Part shown: positions 9,732-20,197 of the stretch, in pieces
Numbering within the stretch: position 1 is the stretch's first letter
Layout of the letters: each line of letters opens with the position of its first letter
Source of the DNA: Lumbricus terrestris
Lineage: Eukaryota > Annelida > Clitellata > Crassiclitellata > Lumbricidae
NCBI GenBank assembly: GCA_949752735.1
Contig: OX457046.1
Span: forward strand, 31,472,316-31,536,315
Reading direction: 5' to 3'
Length of the DNA stretch: 64,000 nucleotides
Program-made: the position numbers and the translations under genes
Notes under the pieces: generated by a model
Database searches by the model: none
Told to the model about the DNA's origin: nothing
Seen by the model: the letters and a program-made list of their open reading frames with translations, nothing else

Positions 9732-10180
9732 TGTCACGAAATAGAGTATCCCCCGTATTAATTGTATCCCCCCAAATTAAAAAAGTCGAAAAAACCGCTT
9801 CCGTGTGTATTTTTCTTTGCAAATTGATTTTCATCTGCTTTGTTTTCAACAATGACACTACCAGGTATGTTTATTCCTACTAGATAATTAGTTTTGCCCT
9901 GTTTTTAGAGCACTTCAAACATTTAAAACACTTAAAAACACTCAGAGTCACTAAATAAATTCGAGTTGCCTTTATCTGAGCATTGCTTAGGACACTTAAA
10001 ACAATTAGAGTCACTTTAAATTTTGATTACAGCATACATTTTTTTATTATGCGCATTTTTCAAAAAAGGGGATATAATGGTTTATCCCTCCGGATAGTAT
10101 AGACCGGTTAATTCCATCCGGGGGGATAGATTAATTCATCCCCCCGGATAGCTTTCAGGGGGATACTCCGTTTCGTGTCA
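9732..10180. mobile_element. Second CCGG-flanked inverted-repeat element
   Basis: CCGG at 9728-9731 and at 10181-10184 flank inverted ends TGTCACGAAATAGAGTATCC and, complemented, TGACACGAAACGGAGTATCC. The combination of a TG-start terminus and CCGG duplication again suggests a Ginger1-type non-autonomous element. Its TIR sequence is unrelated to the element at 5965-7551. The interior is AT-rich and non-coding. Confidence 0.62.
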
Positions 10181-10195
10181 CCGGCATGTTTATAT

Positions 10196-11282
10196 ATGTA
10201 CTAGCTGGGGTACCCGGCGTTGCCCGGGAAATTTAGGATTCAACCCGCTCCCGGCCACGACCCCACCACCTACAACCACCCGACTGCACCCCCACAACAC
10301 TCCGACCTCCACTTGTACGCCACCCGTGAAATTTGAGTTTTCGGCAAAATTTCCTCCCCCCACGCACTCCACACACCTCGGCCGTGGAGGCGAGGTGGCC
10401 CGTGTAAACATCTGTCTAGTTGTGGCGTTTCAGATATAAGTGTGAAAATATGCATGGCAACGTGCAGTTACGCTGGTAGGCCTACTCTGTTTCTTTATAA
10501 ATAATCATCCCAAGCATTATATAAAAATAATTATACCAAGCATTTATAAAAATAGAATCGAGGCTATATAGTCCTTGGCCGAAGGCATGTATCTTTTCCC
10601 AGGGTTGTACGACAGTGTATGCTTTTCATGGTAAGCGAAAAATGACGTCAAAATATGACGTCAACGGCAACATGCAGGCCGTTAATGAAAAACGATTGAA
10701 ATACGGCGACGCGACAGGCTTGCCGCTAGCGCATATTTAAACACAGAGAAGTTTAAAATGTCTATTTTTTCGAAATCTAAAGTGAATAAAAAGCTGAAAA
10801 TAGCGTACTTGGATTTTTGTGGTGAACGTTTATCTAAATAAAATGTTTGAGGTCAGTAGCTGCTAAAATGCGAGCGTGCATAACTGACAAATAAGCGTAC
10901 ATCCTTTCTTATAGATATAGATAATAATATATATACACGCATACATAGGCCTACATGTACATTCATGCATGCGCAAACGCAACTGTATGGACTCTACTCC
11001 CAAGTGTGTACGTGTGTGCGTGTGCCTGTGTTTTTGTGCTGTTTGCAAATGTCAGAACTCATGCCTAGTGGCGACAAATACTTTAGAGCATCTCACTTGT
11101 GCACACTTCAGTGAAATCGGTCATATTAATGTGGCCTGAACCAGACAGCTATATGTTGCTATAACCTCAGTCACGGAGCAGACATTACTTATATCTATTA
11201 CTAGTCTATCTTCTTAACCCACACTCTCCAAGCAATTTTGACCACACGCATTGTTTCATTCCTAGGAATAATAGAGTCACAT
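10196..11282. repeat. Unclassified interspersed repeat beginning GGGGTACCCGGCGTTGCC
   Basis: Begins with a GC-rich motif (TACCCGGCGTTGCCCGGG) of a kind often found at the edge of dispersed invertebrate repeats. It continues to an ATAGATATAGATAATAATATATA stretch near 10912-10935 that resembles a retroelement tail. No reverse transcriptase motif was found. Beyond 10940 nothing is recognised. Confidence 0.35.
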
Positions 11283-11290
11283 GTACAGGT

Positions 11291-11635
11291 CAGTAGCGGC
11301 GCTAGAGGAGGGGGCTAGGGAGGCTAAGCCCCCCTAAAAAAGGCCATCCATTTTTTCCCATGTAAAAAAATTGGACGATTAACCCATTTTAGCCCCCAAA
11401 AAATAACCGCAAAGGTACGCACAAGGTTTGGCGGTCGCGGAAAAGGACCATTTTCCAAGATTCCGACCAAATGACTAAAAAAAAGTCATCAGAAATTTTG
11501 TCGGGCGAAATGGAAATTTTTCTTCAGATTTTGGTCGATGACTAAAAAAAGGTCATCAGAAATTTTGGCGACTGAAAACGGAAATTTTTTCCCGAAAATT
11601 CAGCCCCCCAAACTGAAATCCTGGTGCCGCCACTG
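11291..11635. mobile_element. hAT MITE, CAGTGGCGGCGCCAGG family
   Basis: The ends are CAGTAGCGGCGCTAG and CTGGTGCCGCCACTG. A perfect 8-bp duplication GTACAGGT flanks it (11283-11290 and 11636-11643), which defines hAT. Interior: non-coding, with two imperfect repeats around GACTAAAAAAAGGTCATCAGAAATT. Confidence 0.93.
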
Positions 11636-11643
11636 GTACAGGT

Positions 11644-12830
11644 ATATTCTTTGCAGTATATAGCAACGGCGAAATTCTAATTCATCGCCTGTTGGCACAC
11701 ATACCTACGTATTGATTGCGGGCCACTCAGATCAACAAAGTAGCCAAAGTGTCTGATGGTAGCAGACACTATGGTCAGCTCAACTGAGCACTTTAGACAA
11801 TGAAATGCCGCCACTCTAGATGGTAGGGTCACGTCCTGTAACAATCAGCATGTGCTCTATATAAGCTATTATCATTGTGCTATTAGTGGAAGGACCAATG
11901 ACGCCTGAGTAAAAATGGGCCCAGCTCTCACTTTGCACAAGATTGTGGAAGATTTCCATTTTGTCCACTTATTTATAACGTCCCACTCCTGCATGGCTCA
12001 ACCCATTCATGTAGCCTATACGGGATAGCGGTATAGTATTACAGGACATTGCATGCATGTATGTCGATATAGGCTACCACAGGGAATAAAACAATTGACA
12101 ATAGGATCTTGGTCCTCTATCCTTTTGTCTAAGTCTATAAAATTACCTCTCTATATCTACATTTGTCTTTCTTTCTGCTGTGTCTGTCTGTCTGTCTGTC
12201 TGTCTGTCTTTCATTTTCTTCTTGGTATGTCAGTTTGTTGGTTTGTCTGTCTGCATGTCGGCCGGCTACTTTTCCTCATTGTTTGTGTACCTGTCTCGCC
12301 TCCTGCCCCACTCCCGAAGCATCCTAAAGGCCACTCAGTCCACATGACTTTGCTGCCCCCTCTCCCGCCACCACCATTGAACCCACCCTTCTCTCATTCG
12401 CATGCTCGTCATCCTTTCTATGACGCCAATCTGGTCAGTTTATTTATGCATTGAAAACATCTCAGTTGCCGCATCTAATGCAAAGAAGATGTCCGGTCTC
12501 CAAAGGGTCAGGAGAGGGGATGAAGAGGCTGGTGACGCCGCAGGGCATTCCTCCGCCGAAGGAAAAAGTCCCTGCCGTGCGATACGACCGTCTTTGTTTT
12601 ATGTTCGACAGCATGGACTTCACCGGCCACTTGTGCATGTAGCAAGATAAACCACACCTTCCCGGACACGTTTAACCGAATTATAAACGCGCACGGTTTT
12701 ACTTTTGCCAGCGTAGGCCTATCTGGTTGCCTATCACTGCGATGACGACTGGTTTAGGATATTTAAATATCGGGTTGATTCCGTATTAGAGGAAGATCAA
12801 GTAAAACTGTGTGATAACAAGGTTATTAGT
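11644..12830. other. Intergenic; short (TCTG)n and an unassigned open frame
   Basis: Contains a (TCTG)n run near 12181-12210. An open frame at 12451-12642 has a plausible amino-acid mix (for example KGSGEGMKRLVTPQGIPPPK and YDRLCFMFDSMDF). I do not recognise it and it has no partner exon; it could be a decayed retrocopy. Confidence 0.35.
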
Positions 12831-13039
12831 CAGTGGCGGCGCCAGCATTTCAGTTTTGGGGGGCTGAATCCTCGAGGTGGAAATTTGCCATTTTCATGCG
12901 CCAAAATTTCTGACGACCTTTTTTAAAAGTCTTTTGGTTGAAATCTCATGGATGTATTAACCCGGATGGCCAGTTTTAGGGGCTTAGCCCCGGATAGCCT
13001 TTTTAGGGAGGGCTTAGCCCCCTAGTCCCCTGGCCACTG
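12831..13039. mobile_element. hAT MITE, CAGTGGCGGCGCCAGG family
   Basis: Starts CAGTGGCGGCGCCAG and ends CCCTGGCCACTG, flanked by TTATTAGT and TTATTAGC (7 of 8 identical; right copy 13040-13047). Non-coding. Confidence 0.88.
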
Positions 13040-13047
13040 TTATTAGC

Positions 13048-13735
13048 GATGCCCTCCTACTGCATCCAGGCTTGGGACTGGCACTTGGCCTATCAGAGTG
13101 CAAACAGCGGCGGAATTAGGTATAGGCCTAGGCCTACAGCCAGTGCACGGGAACTTCTGACTGGCGTTGTACCCATTCAAACGGACAGAAAGTCGCCAGT
13201 GCTCGTACTTTGGCAGTGTAAGTCCCAAGCCTAGAGATATGAGGAGGGCGACGCTAATCATCCTTGATATGACACAGTGTGGTTTAACAGCAACAGGCAA
13301 GTCAAGTTTCTGTGAAGGACTCGCCCAATAAAAGTCGTCTTACGTTGCCATGAACTTGCTATCAGACAATGGACAGAAATTCTGAACCCATGCTAGGCCA
13401 TTGTCATAGCTGGCTTTTGTTTCTGAAATAGTCAGCAGAGGGCTCCTCGTTTGGCACCGACTCTAGCATTCGCCAGGTGGCAGCACAGATGTTGATCTCC
13501 GGCGGTCTATGACTCGAATGATGAAACACAAGGCAATACAATCAAGTCATAGGGACTTTGTCTCTGGTCTCTTGCGAATAGTTTAATGGCGCTGTCGTGG
13601 TATTTATTGGGGAAGGCTGAACCGGTTAAACGATTCCCTATAAAATGCGACCATGTTTAATGGTGTTTTACAGGCAGGACTGCCATCCGCATAGAGGTGG
13701 ATGCGGATGGTGATACGTAGTGCTTAACATCTGGG
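13048..13735. other. Intergenic with two inverted copies of the 90-bp module
   Basis: At 13060-13085 (minus sense, GCTTGGGACTGGCACTTGGC) and 13205-13292 (plus sense) lie facing copies of the dispersed GTCCCAAGCC module. No gene is seen. Confidence 0.5.
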
Positions 13736-13867
13736 CAGTGGCGGCGCTAGGGGGGGTATGGGAGCTAAGCCCCCTAAAACGGCCATCCATTTTTCCCATG
13801 TAAAAATGAAATATTTGCACGAAAAAAACTCTTTAGCCCCCAAAACTGAAATCCTGGCGCCGCCCCT
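13736..13867. mobile_element. Short hAT MITE, same family
   Basis: Starts CAGTGGCGGCGCTAGG and ends CCTGGCGCCGCCCCTG. The flanks CATCTGGG and CATATAGG match at 6 of 8, consistent with an old 8-bp duplication. Confidence 0.78.
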
Positions 13868-14208
13868 GCATATAGGAATTTAGATTTCTGGGGACGAGAA
13901 ATGGCCAGTTTTGGCGGACGACACCTACTCAGCCACACATCGGAATTTTTGTCGGAGAGGGTGTTGCATATATATTTGGGGCCGGGGGAATGCTACGTAT
14001 ACACATATGTGCATAGGCCTACAATACTTCTCGATTTCTTTCTGGGGAATTCTCATTCCTGGGAACTCCCCGTCCAGAGACGTCTAGATTTAGCTCTAGT
14101 GCTACAATGTGCGTAATCTGAGCACCTGGGTCCACAGTTTTGAGGGGTCGCTGTAATAGGGGCCTACATATGTGCGTCGTTGATCAGTGTATTGTCAGAA
14201 GGGGGTAG
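13868..14208. other. Intergenic, nothing recognised
   Basis: No coding or repeat signal beyond one TAGGCCTA near 14013. Confidence 0.4.
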
Positions 14209-14443
14209 CAGTGGCGGCGCCAGGATTTCAGGTTTTGGGGGCTGAACCCTCGCGGAAATTTTCTATTTTCATTTTTCATCCGCCAAAATTTCTTATGAAC
14301 TTTTTTTAGTCATCCGGTTGAAATGTCGTGATGGGTAATGATGGATCCTCTATTTCATTTTTTTTAGAGTGATGGCTTATCGTGGAAATATTTCAGTCTT
14401 ACATGCCCTTTTAGGGGGGCTTAGCCCCCTGGTGCCGCCACTG
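14209..14443. mobile_element. hAT MITE, same family
   Basis: Starts CAGTGGCGGCGCCAGG and ends CCTGGTGCCGCCACTG. GGGGGTAG precedes it and (G)GGGGTAG follows, an 8-bp duplication with one base shared with the terminus. Confidence 0.87.
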
Positions 14444-14451
14444 GGGGTAGG

Positions 14452-15041
14452 GGGAATTGGTGGATAATATCAGCATCCGGGTCGCGCAGTCTGAATGCGG
14501 TCCTCTTTACAGGTGGTTCGATCATGCATATTGCGTCATCTTAGCGCGTTCACCGCCTCCAGCTTCTGCAGTACCTGAGGCTGCCACACGTAATCTGAGA
14601 CGCTGCATGCTCCCGTTGTCAAGTTACAACATCACACGAAATCGTTATTTTGTTAACGGTAGAATTGCGAGTCACTGTCTGCATTATAAGACGCATATTT
14701 CTGCCGCTGCAGTACCGAGTACCGACGTGCTTTTCCATGTTACGCTAATTAATTAATTGATTCATTTCTTGATTCGTTCATGCATTCATGCATCACGAAT
14801 GCATACAGTCACGCGTGCGCAAGAACGTGACGCCTCTAAAGGAGACTGGTTTGGGTGGAGCACTATACGTCGATGAAATCCATATGGAACAGACACAGGG
14901 GCGTCTCTGTCTATACCCCCTCTCAACATCAAGATTTCCTTCGTTTCTCGCTCCCACATTGCCTCCACAACTTGAGAGGAGTGTCATGTTTTGGTACGCA
15001 CCGTGGAATACATCCCTGTATAGCCTATAGGCTATACATGT
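14452..15041. other. Intergenic, nothing recognised
   Basis: Several short open frames on both strands but no recognisable domain. Short TTAATTAATTGATTC and CATTCATGCAT simple sequence near 14747-14792. Confidence 0.4.
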
Positions 15042-15275
15042 GGGGATCGGTGGTGTAGTGGTATATATATATATATATATATATATATGTTCGTTGCCTT
15101 GAACCGGGTTGCAGGTTCGAATCCACCTCAAGTCGCCGCGAATGGACCTTGGGCCAGTCCTTCACTCGCAATTGCTCAGCGCTTCGGTGTGAAGCTGCGA
15201 TGCAGTGTCCGCGCTGTAGTCGGAAGCGCCTCTGGGTAGAGAGCTTGAAGGATCGCTATAACAAGTGCGCATACA
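15042..15275 (+). mobile_element. tRNA-derived SINE with LINE-like tail
   Basis: A box-A-like GGTGGTGTAGTGGT and a perfect B box GGTTCGAATCC mark the tRNA-derived head; a (TA)n tract has expanded inside the D-arm region (15061-15088). The body contains ACCTTGGGCCAGTCC and AATTGCTCAGCGCTTCGG. The tail GGAAGCGCCTCTGGGTAG ... ATCGCTATAACA matches the L2-like LINE end. Related copies are at 48788-48960 and 59338-59563. RNA polymerase III transcription is inferred from the promoter boxes. Confidence 0.88.
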
Positions 15276-15283
15276 CACAAACA

Positions 15284-15717
15284 TGGGCGGAGTTTATCAG
15301 GGGCTATGGAGGGGCTAAGCCCCCAAGAAGACCGCAAAAAATTTTGTCACGAGATTTCAACCAAAGGACTAATAAAAAAAAGGTCATCAGAAATTTGGTC
15401 GATGAAAACCTCCACCCCAGAAATTTATGATGGAGGTTTGGGGGTTTTATGGCCAGGCCGATTGCCCTTCTTGCCACCTACCCAACAGTATTACAGTAAG
15501 TACCAGGGGGCTAAAGTCACAAATGGAATAAAGTAAGAAAAACAATTGTTACTACAAACAATTGTTTTGTTTTCCTTATTTAAGTGGATAAATAACCTTT
15601 GTAAAAACTTTTTCCTGAGCCAATTTAAACCCCGAGACCTCTTTGTCTACGATACTGCTCCACCCCGAAGCCAAAGCTATTTTTAGCCCCATAAGAATTG
15701 AAACCAAACTCCGCCCA
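15284..15717. mobile_element. MITE with TGGGCGGAGTTT termini
   Basis: Ends TGGGCGGAGTTTATC and AACCAAACTCCGCCCA; flanks CACAAACA and TGCAAACA (6 of 8), suggesting a hAT-type 8-bp duplication. The interior (TTTGGGGGTTTTATGGCC through GTGGATAAATA) is related to the MITE at 62259-62540, so the two families share internal sequence. Confidence 0.72.
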
Positions 15718-15815
15718 TGCAAACAAATATACTAGGCTATGCATGCTAGAATGCAGACTGCATAAGACATTCTACATGCTTGGTGTGAATCTATTGTATA
15801 TATGTTACAGTAGTA

Positions 15816-16086
15816 TGGGCGGAGACCTAGGGGGGGACAGAGGGACGGTCCCCCCAATGGAGGTGTTGGGGTACGGCCCATGCATTTGTCTCCCCCCCAA
15901 TCGTTGAGCGTCAAAACTAAAAAAACCAAAAGGTCATCAACTTTTTTGGCGGCGAAAATAGACATTTTTTCGAGATTTCGGCGGATTTGGCGGCGAATAT
16001 AGATTTTTTTTCGAGATTTCGGGGGAAAAAAGGTCGTCAGAAATTTTTACCTCTTTCCGTCCCCCCCCCCCCCAAGTCTCCGCCCA
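15816..16086. mobile_element. MITE with TGGGCGGAGACCTAGG termini
   Basis: Inverted ends TGGGCGGAGACCTAGG and AAGTCTCCGCCCA. The interior is rich in poly-C/poly-G and contains TTTCGAGATTTCGG repeats. No clear duplication is visible. A second copy is at 23845-24172. Confidence 0.72.
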
Positions 16087-16089
16087 TGC

Positions 16090-16487
16090 TTGGTCTACAT
16101 GTATGCGTACGTGTATTTGTATACATGCATGCATGTATTTATGCGTGTCGATTTAAGTTATGTTCACTGTGCTTGTAATAATACAGGGATGTTTGTAAGG
16201 TTTTAACAAACTGCGATAGCCAACCGTGATATTAGGCCTATATACTCTTATCTATTTAATGTCATTCACTAATAAAAAGGTAATGAAATTTCATAGATCA
16301 AAATTTACTGACAATTATATTACCGGTAGGCTATTTGTCTATTTGTCTATTTGAATGTAAAGATTTTAAAGAATGTCATCCGAATTAGGCCACTGGGAAA
16401 GCGTCTCGCTGCTGTCAACCTCGGTCGGCTTTGCCGAACGGCCAATTGCCCGTCCCCCAACCTGAATCCCCAAGTAGGGGAACTATA
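16090..16487. other. Intergenic, nothing recognised
   Basis: No gene or element seen; a TA dinucleotide at 16486-16487 is the left target duplication of the following element. Confidence 0.4.
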
Positions 16488-17476
16488 CAGGGTGGCCCAG
16501 CATAAATGTCCCGATTTTGCACGCGTATAACTTCGCCAATTTTTAACATTTATTTATACTTAATGCATCAAATTAAAGGTATTTCACTCTAGTATTAACT
16601 CTAAAAAAGTCGAACTGATACTAGTTTAGGTTTTAATTATATGCCCGGAACAGCGCTAGCTACCATATTTTGCTGTCATTTGTGACGCAATCTGGCGCCG
16701 TTGACAGACGATGATCGCGTTTCGATCTTAATTTTACGAACTGATAAGGGATTTAATTCGTTTGAAATGATTAACGAATATTCTAACAGATGATGGAATA
16801 AACAATACCTTGTATTACCTGCTACGAAAATTTGATAAAACAGGACTTTCTAAGTTTCTACTCGCAAACCATGGGAATCGGAGCGCACGGCGCTCACATC
16901 CGCTAACATTGCTCGTGTGTCCGCGTACATTTGCAGTCAAGACAATGACCAGGGCAGGCCCTGCATGCAAATTCAGCGCAATACAGGCAGTCTTAGAAGC
17001 ACTGAATAACGTATTGGAAAAGATTATAGACCTAAAGTTAAAGTAATTTGTCGACGAGAAGTCCAGCGAACTCTCCAGCTCTTACGCAAAGAAACGGCTG
17101 GCAGCGTGCAAGGTTCTGAAGCAACGCATGGCAGTGCGCGGCTGTTGGCAAAACTGAACGGACGTGGTTTTGCGATTAGAAGATATTCATGGCAGGGACC
17201 CTACAAACACTCAAAATGATCGTCTACGCGCGTTTTAGCAAAAAACGATAGAATTTCCCGGGGAAACGGCGTCATAATGCGTCAGTAATGACAAAAAATG
17301 GTAGCTAGCGCTGTTCCAAGTATATAATTAAAACCTAAACTAGTATCAGTTCGACTATTTTAGAGCTAATACTAGAGTGAAATACCTTTAATTTGATGCA
17401 TTAAGTATAAATAAATGTTAAAAATTGGCGAAGCTATACACGTGCAAAGTCGGGACATTTATGCTGGGCCACCCTG
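16488..17476. mobile_element. Tc1/mariner-superfamily element with ~200-bp TIRs
   Basis: The ends read CAGGGTGGCCCAGCATAAAT and its complement, flanked by TA on each side (16486-16487, 17477-17478). The inverted repeats extend inward about 200 bp on each side (to about 16700 and from about 17260) with only scattered substitutions, so they are nearly identical. The 560-bp core contains the string LLRKFDKTG (near 16815-16845), typical of the N-terminal helix-turn-helix region of mariner-like transposases, but the frame then breaks and no DDE core remains. TA duplication and the terminus support the superfamily. Confidence 0.85.
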
Positions 17477-17701
17477 TAGATTAGGCATTGCCTTGGACGG
17501 CTATGGGTCTACTGTGTAAGAGTAAGACGTCCCTTGAGTATGTCATTCACTCACTGTTATTGCTCAACAGCATCGCTTTATAACGGCGCTTAATAAATTG
17601 ACAGTAATCATAATGTATGGGGATCGGTATTGAGTAAACGTAGATTCTAAACAATTAGACCGGGACTGAGCTCACGTCACAGTAACTCCGCCACTGCCTG
17701 C

Positions 17702-17984
17702 CAGGGGCGGATCCAGGGGGCAATCCGGCCATGTCCCCGATTTAGAAATATTGTTAATTTTTACCAGTTATTCTGGCTCGGAAAGTTTTTGTGCGCCCCC
17801 CCCCCATGAGCAGTTTCGTAGGCCTCCACACGCCCCCACGAGGTTCGTACAGGGGCTTAAGAAACTGTACGACTAAAAAGTCATCAGATTTTTTCGGTGG
17901 CCATGACGAAAAATTTTCCTTGTCCTAAGACCCAAAATTTTGCCCCCTCCTTTCGAAAATTTCTGTATCCGCCATCCGCCCTTG
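17702..17984. mobile_element. hAT-like MITE, CAGGGGCGGATCCAGG family
   Basis: Ends CAGGGGCGGATCCAGGGGG and CCATCCGCCCTTG are inverted. The interior shares GACTAAAAAGTCATCAGATTT and GCCCCCTCCTTTCGAAAATTT-type sequence with the copy at 50163-50479. The 8-bp duplication is not recognisable, so the superfamily is inferred from the terminus only. Confidence 0.65.
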
Positions 17985-18017
17985 GCTTGTAGGCCTACCA
18001 ATGTACTTAGCCTATAG

Positions 18018-18102
18018 GTAGTGCCAGTCCCAAGTTTGCAAAAAGGAGAAGGGTAAAGCAAATGATCTCTAGTTGTTATCACACAGTCGCTTTGAACTGA
18101 AA
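18018..18102 (+). repeat. Dispersed 90-bp module
   Basis: GTGCCAGTCCCAAGTTTG ... TTATCACACAGTCGCTTT. Diverged copy of the module found at seven places in the window. Confidence 0.6.
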
Positions 18103-18112
18103 CTACAAGTCA

Positions 18113-18472
18113 CAGTATGGTACAGTAGAGTAGAGTTGTACAGTAGGGTACAATAGAGTAAAGTAGGGTACAGTAAAGTAAAGTATAGGTACAGTAGAGT
18201 ACAGTAAGGTACAGTAGAGTATAGTCAGGCACAGTAGAGTACAGTAGGGTACAGTTGTGTACAGTAGGGTACAGTAGGGTACAGTAGAGTACAGTCAGGC
18301 GCAGTAGGGTACAGTAGAGTACAGTAGGGTACAGTAGAGTACAGTGCAGTAAGGTACAGTAGAGTACAGTAGGGTACAGTACAGTAAGGTACAGTAGAGT
18401 GCAGTAGAGTGCAGTAGGGTACAGTAGGGTACAGTAGAGTACAGTGCAGTAAGGTACAGTAGGGTACATGGA
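18113..18472. repeat. 10-bp minisatellite, GTACAGTAGR
   Basis: About 36 units of GTACAGTAGG/GTACAGTAGA with scattered indels. The long TVLYC-type frames on the minus strand across it are only the translation of this repeat. Confidence 0.93.
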
Positions 18473-18750
18473 GGTCTTGGCTTGGCTGATGACGTGATGA
18501 GCATGGCCTCGCATACGTAGGCCTATTTCATTTTTTGGCGCTATGCATCTGATAGAAATTACTGGTTATAGCCGAAAATGGTATACGAGGATAATGAGGC
18601 TCTTGAATGTTGACTCAGAATTTCTGTTTCCTTCATGAAATTTCTACTCAACTGTTTGAGTCATGCGGCTCCTGCAAGGTTTCGCTTCCCTCTGGCCAAA
18701 CGCTCCGTTCTGTCACTTTTTTTACTCCAACGTAGGCTACTGTCCAAACG
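18473..18750. other. Unique-looking DNA, nothing recognised
   Basis: No coding or repeat signal. Confidence 0.35.
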
Positions 18751-19062
18751 ACAAGCCACACGTGCACACACATGCGTTCACAAACGTACAAACACACACA
18801 CACATACAAACATACGTGCAAACATACACGCAAACACGCACGCACACCTACGCCGCTGATACGCGAAAACACACACCAGCGCACACAGACGTACACAGAC
18901 GTACACACACACACACACACACACACGTGAACACAAAGACACACACACAACACAAACGCACACACACACCATGTGGCAATGCCACACCAAAGCACAAACA
19001 AACACACACATGCACATGCATACACACACGCACACACGCTCACACAAACATATACCCAAGCC
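18751..19062. repeat. (CA)n-rich degenerate microsatellite
   Basis: ACACAC/ACGCACAC runs with interruptions. The open frames on both strands here are simple-sequence translations. Confidence 0.9.
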
Positions 19063-19329
19063 CATTTTAAATCAGTCAGCTCAACGACCTGTGAAGACGG
19101 TCTTGATGACCGCGCGCTAGGCAGGAGACAGCGCGCAGTGCTGCTGCTGATGCCCTCGGGCCTAAACTGCAGCCTACCTAGCTATACCAACCAACCAACC
19201 GTCTGCCACATACACACATACATACATACATGTAGGTGCTTTCAGTAGGTGAACGAGCAGAGACGACACGGGCTCACGTACCAACCTCCCTAATGACTAT
19301 CGATCTGGAGTAATGCTACGTATGGACGA

Positions 19330-20100
19330 AGGTAGCCGTACGTAGACCTGCTCGATGGACGGCGGCGGGCTGTCATTCCGTCCACCGTCCACCGCAGCCG
19401 CCGCCTGGCACGTTCGTCACCACCGCACCGAGGTGGCCCGACAGCCGGGAAGCGCCTTCCTCATTCTCCTCTTCCCTTCACTCCTCTTCCCACTCTTCCG
19501 TCTTTCCCTGGCCGACGCTGCTGCATCGGGCTTGCGGACGGCTGCCTCGGTCTTTTGTGCTTCCGCGCTAGGCCTAGGCCTGTGCCCGCCGCCACCGCTG
19601 CCTCATCGTCCCTCAGTTCTTCCGTGCGCTGTGCCACCGGGCAGCATTGCGCGTATCGCTTGACGCCGAGCGGAGAGGACTTTCGAAACAATTGAGCAGC
19701 GCGGAAGAGGCGCTCACTTATCGAAGCCCTCGCCGTTGGTCCGTCAGACGCGGTGGCGGAAGGGGAAAAAGATTCACGTCGGCTTTACGTCTTCGGAAGA
19801 GGTCTCCCTGGGTTTGGAACGCTGCCGAGTATATCACGGCGAGCCGGTGGACTCGGTGAACGCTGTGACGTTCGAAGGATATATCCGCTAACACGGATTT
19901 CTTTCGCTGCAGTTAATTACGACGGTACACCTTCGCCGTCACTTTCGTCGTCGTCGTCATCATCATCATCATCGTAGTCTTCCAATCACCTTCCAGGCCA
20001 GTATATTCCATTTTATCAAGTAGCTGGTATTTTTTTATTTTCGCTCCAGGCGAGCCTGACACGTCCACGAACTGGTGTTGGGTTGAAGGGTGTCGCCGTG
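19330..20100 (+). promoter_or_regulatory. CpG-rich block, probable promoter/5' UTR of the LAR gene
   Basis: GC and CpG content rise sharply from about 19340 (CGGCGGCGGGC, CCGCAGCCGCCGCC) to about 19960, unlike the AT-rich surroundings, then a (TCG/TCA)n stretch follows. It lies directly upstream of the signal-peptide exon. A polypyrimidine tract ending in CTCCAG at 20049 is a possible acceptor, so the coding exon may begin at 20050 after a 5' UTR intron; another acceptor-like TTTCGCTGCAG ends at about 19913. Promoter function is inferred from position and composition. Confidence 0.5.
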
Positions 20101-20197
20101 ATGGGAGGACGGAAAAGGTGGAACGTGATTGAGGAGTCGGTCGTGGTGGCACTGGTGATGGTTGTGGCCGTGGCCAAAGCCATGACGGAACAGGACG
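20101..20197 (+). CDS. Lar: LAR-type receptor tyrosine phosphatase, exon with signal peptide
   Basis: Encodes 32 residues plus one base. A basic start (MGGRKRW) is followed by a hydrophobic core VVVALVMVVAVA and an AKA segment suited to signal peptidase, so the protein enters the secretory pathway. The ATG has G at -3 and +4, and an in-frame TAG at 19975 with no ATG between them fixes it as the start. The exon ends at a good donor (GTAAGC, from 20198) in phase 1, exactly the phase needed to join the Ig1 exon at 45515, where the split codon gives Asp. LAR-family genes have a signal-peptide exon before Ig1. The link to the Ig exons across a 25-kb intron is inferred from phase, position and signal peptide; it would need transcript support. 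Confidence 0.75.

Noticed and set aside
12451..12642. 63-residue frame as a conserved exon
   Set aside because: Looks protein-like but I cannot identify a family, splice partners or a start context.
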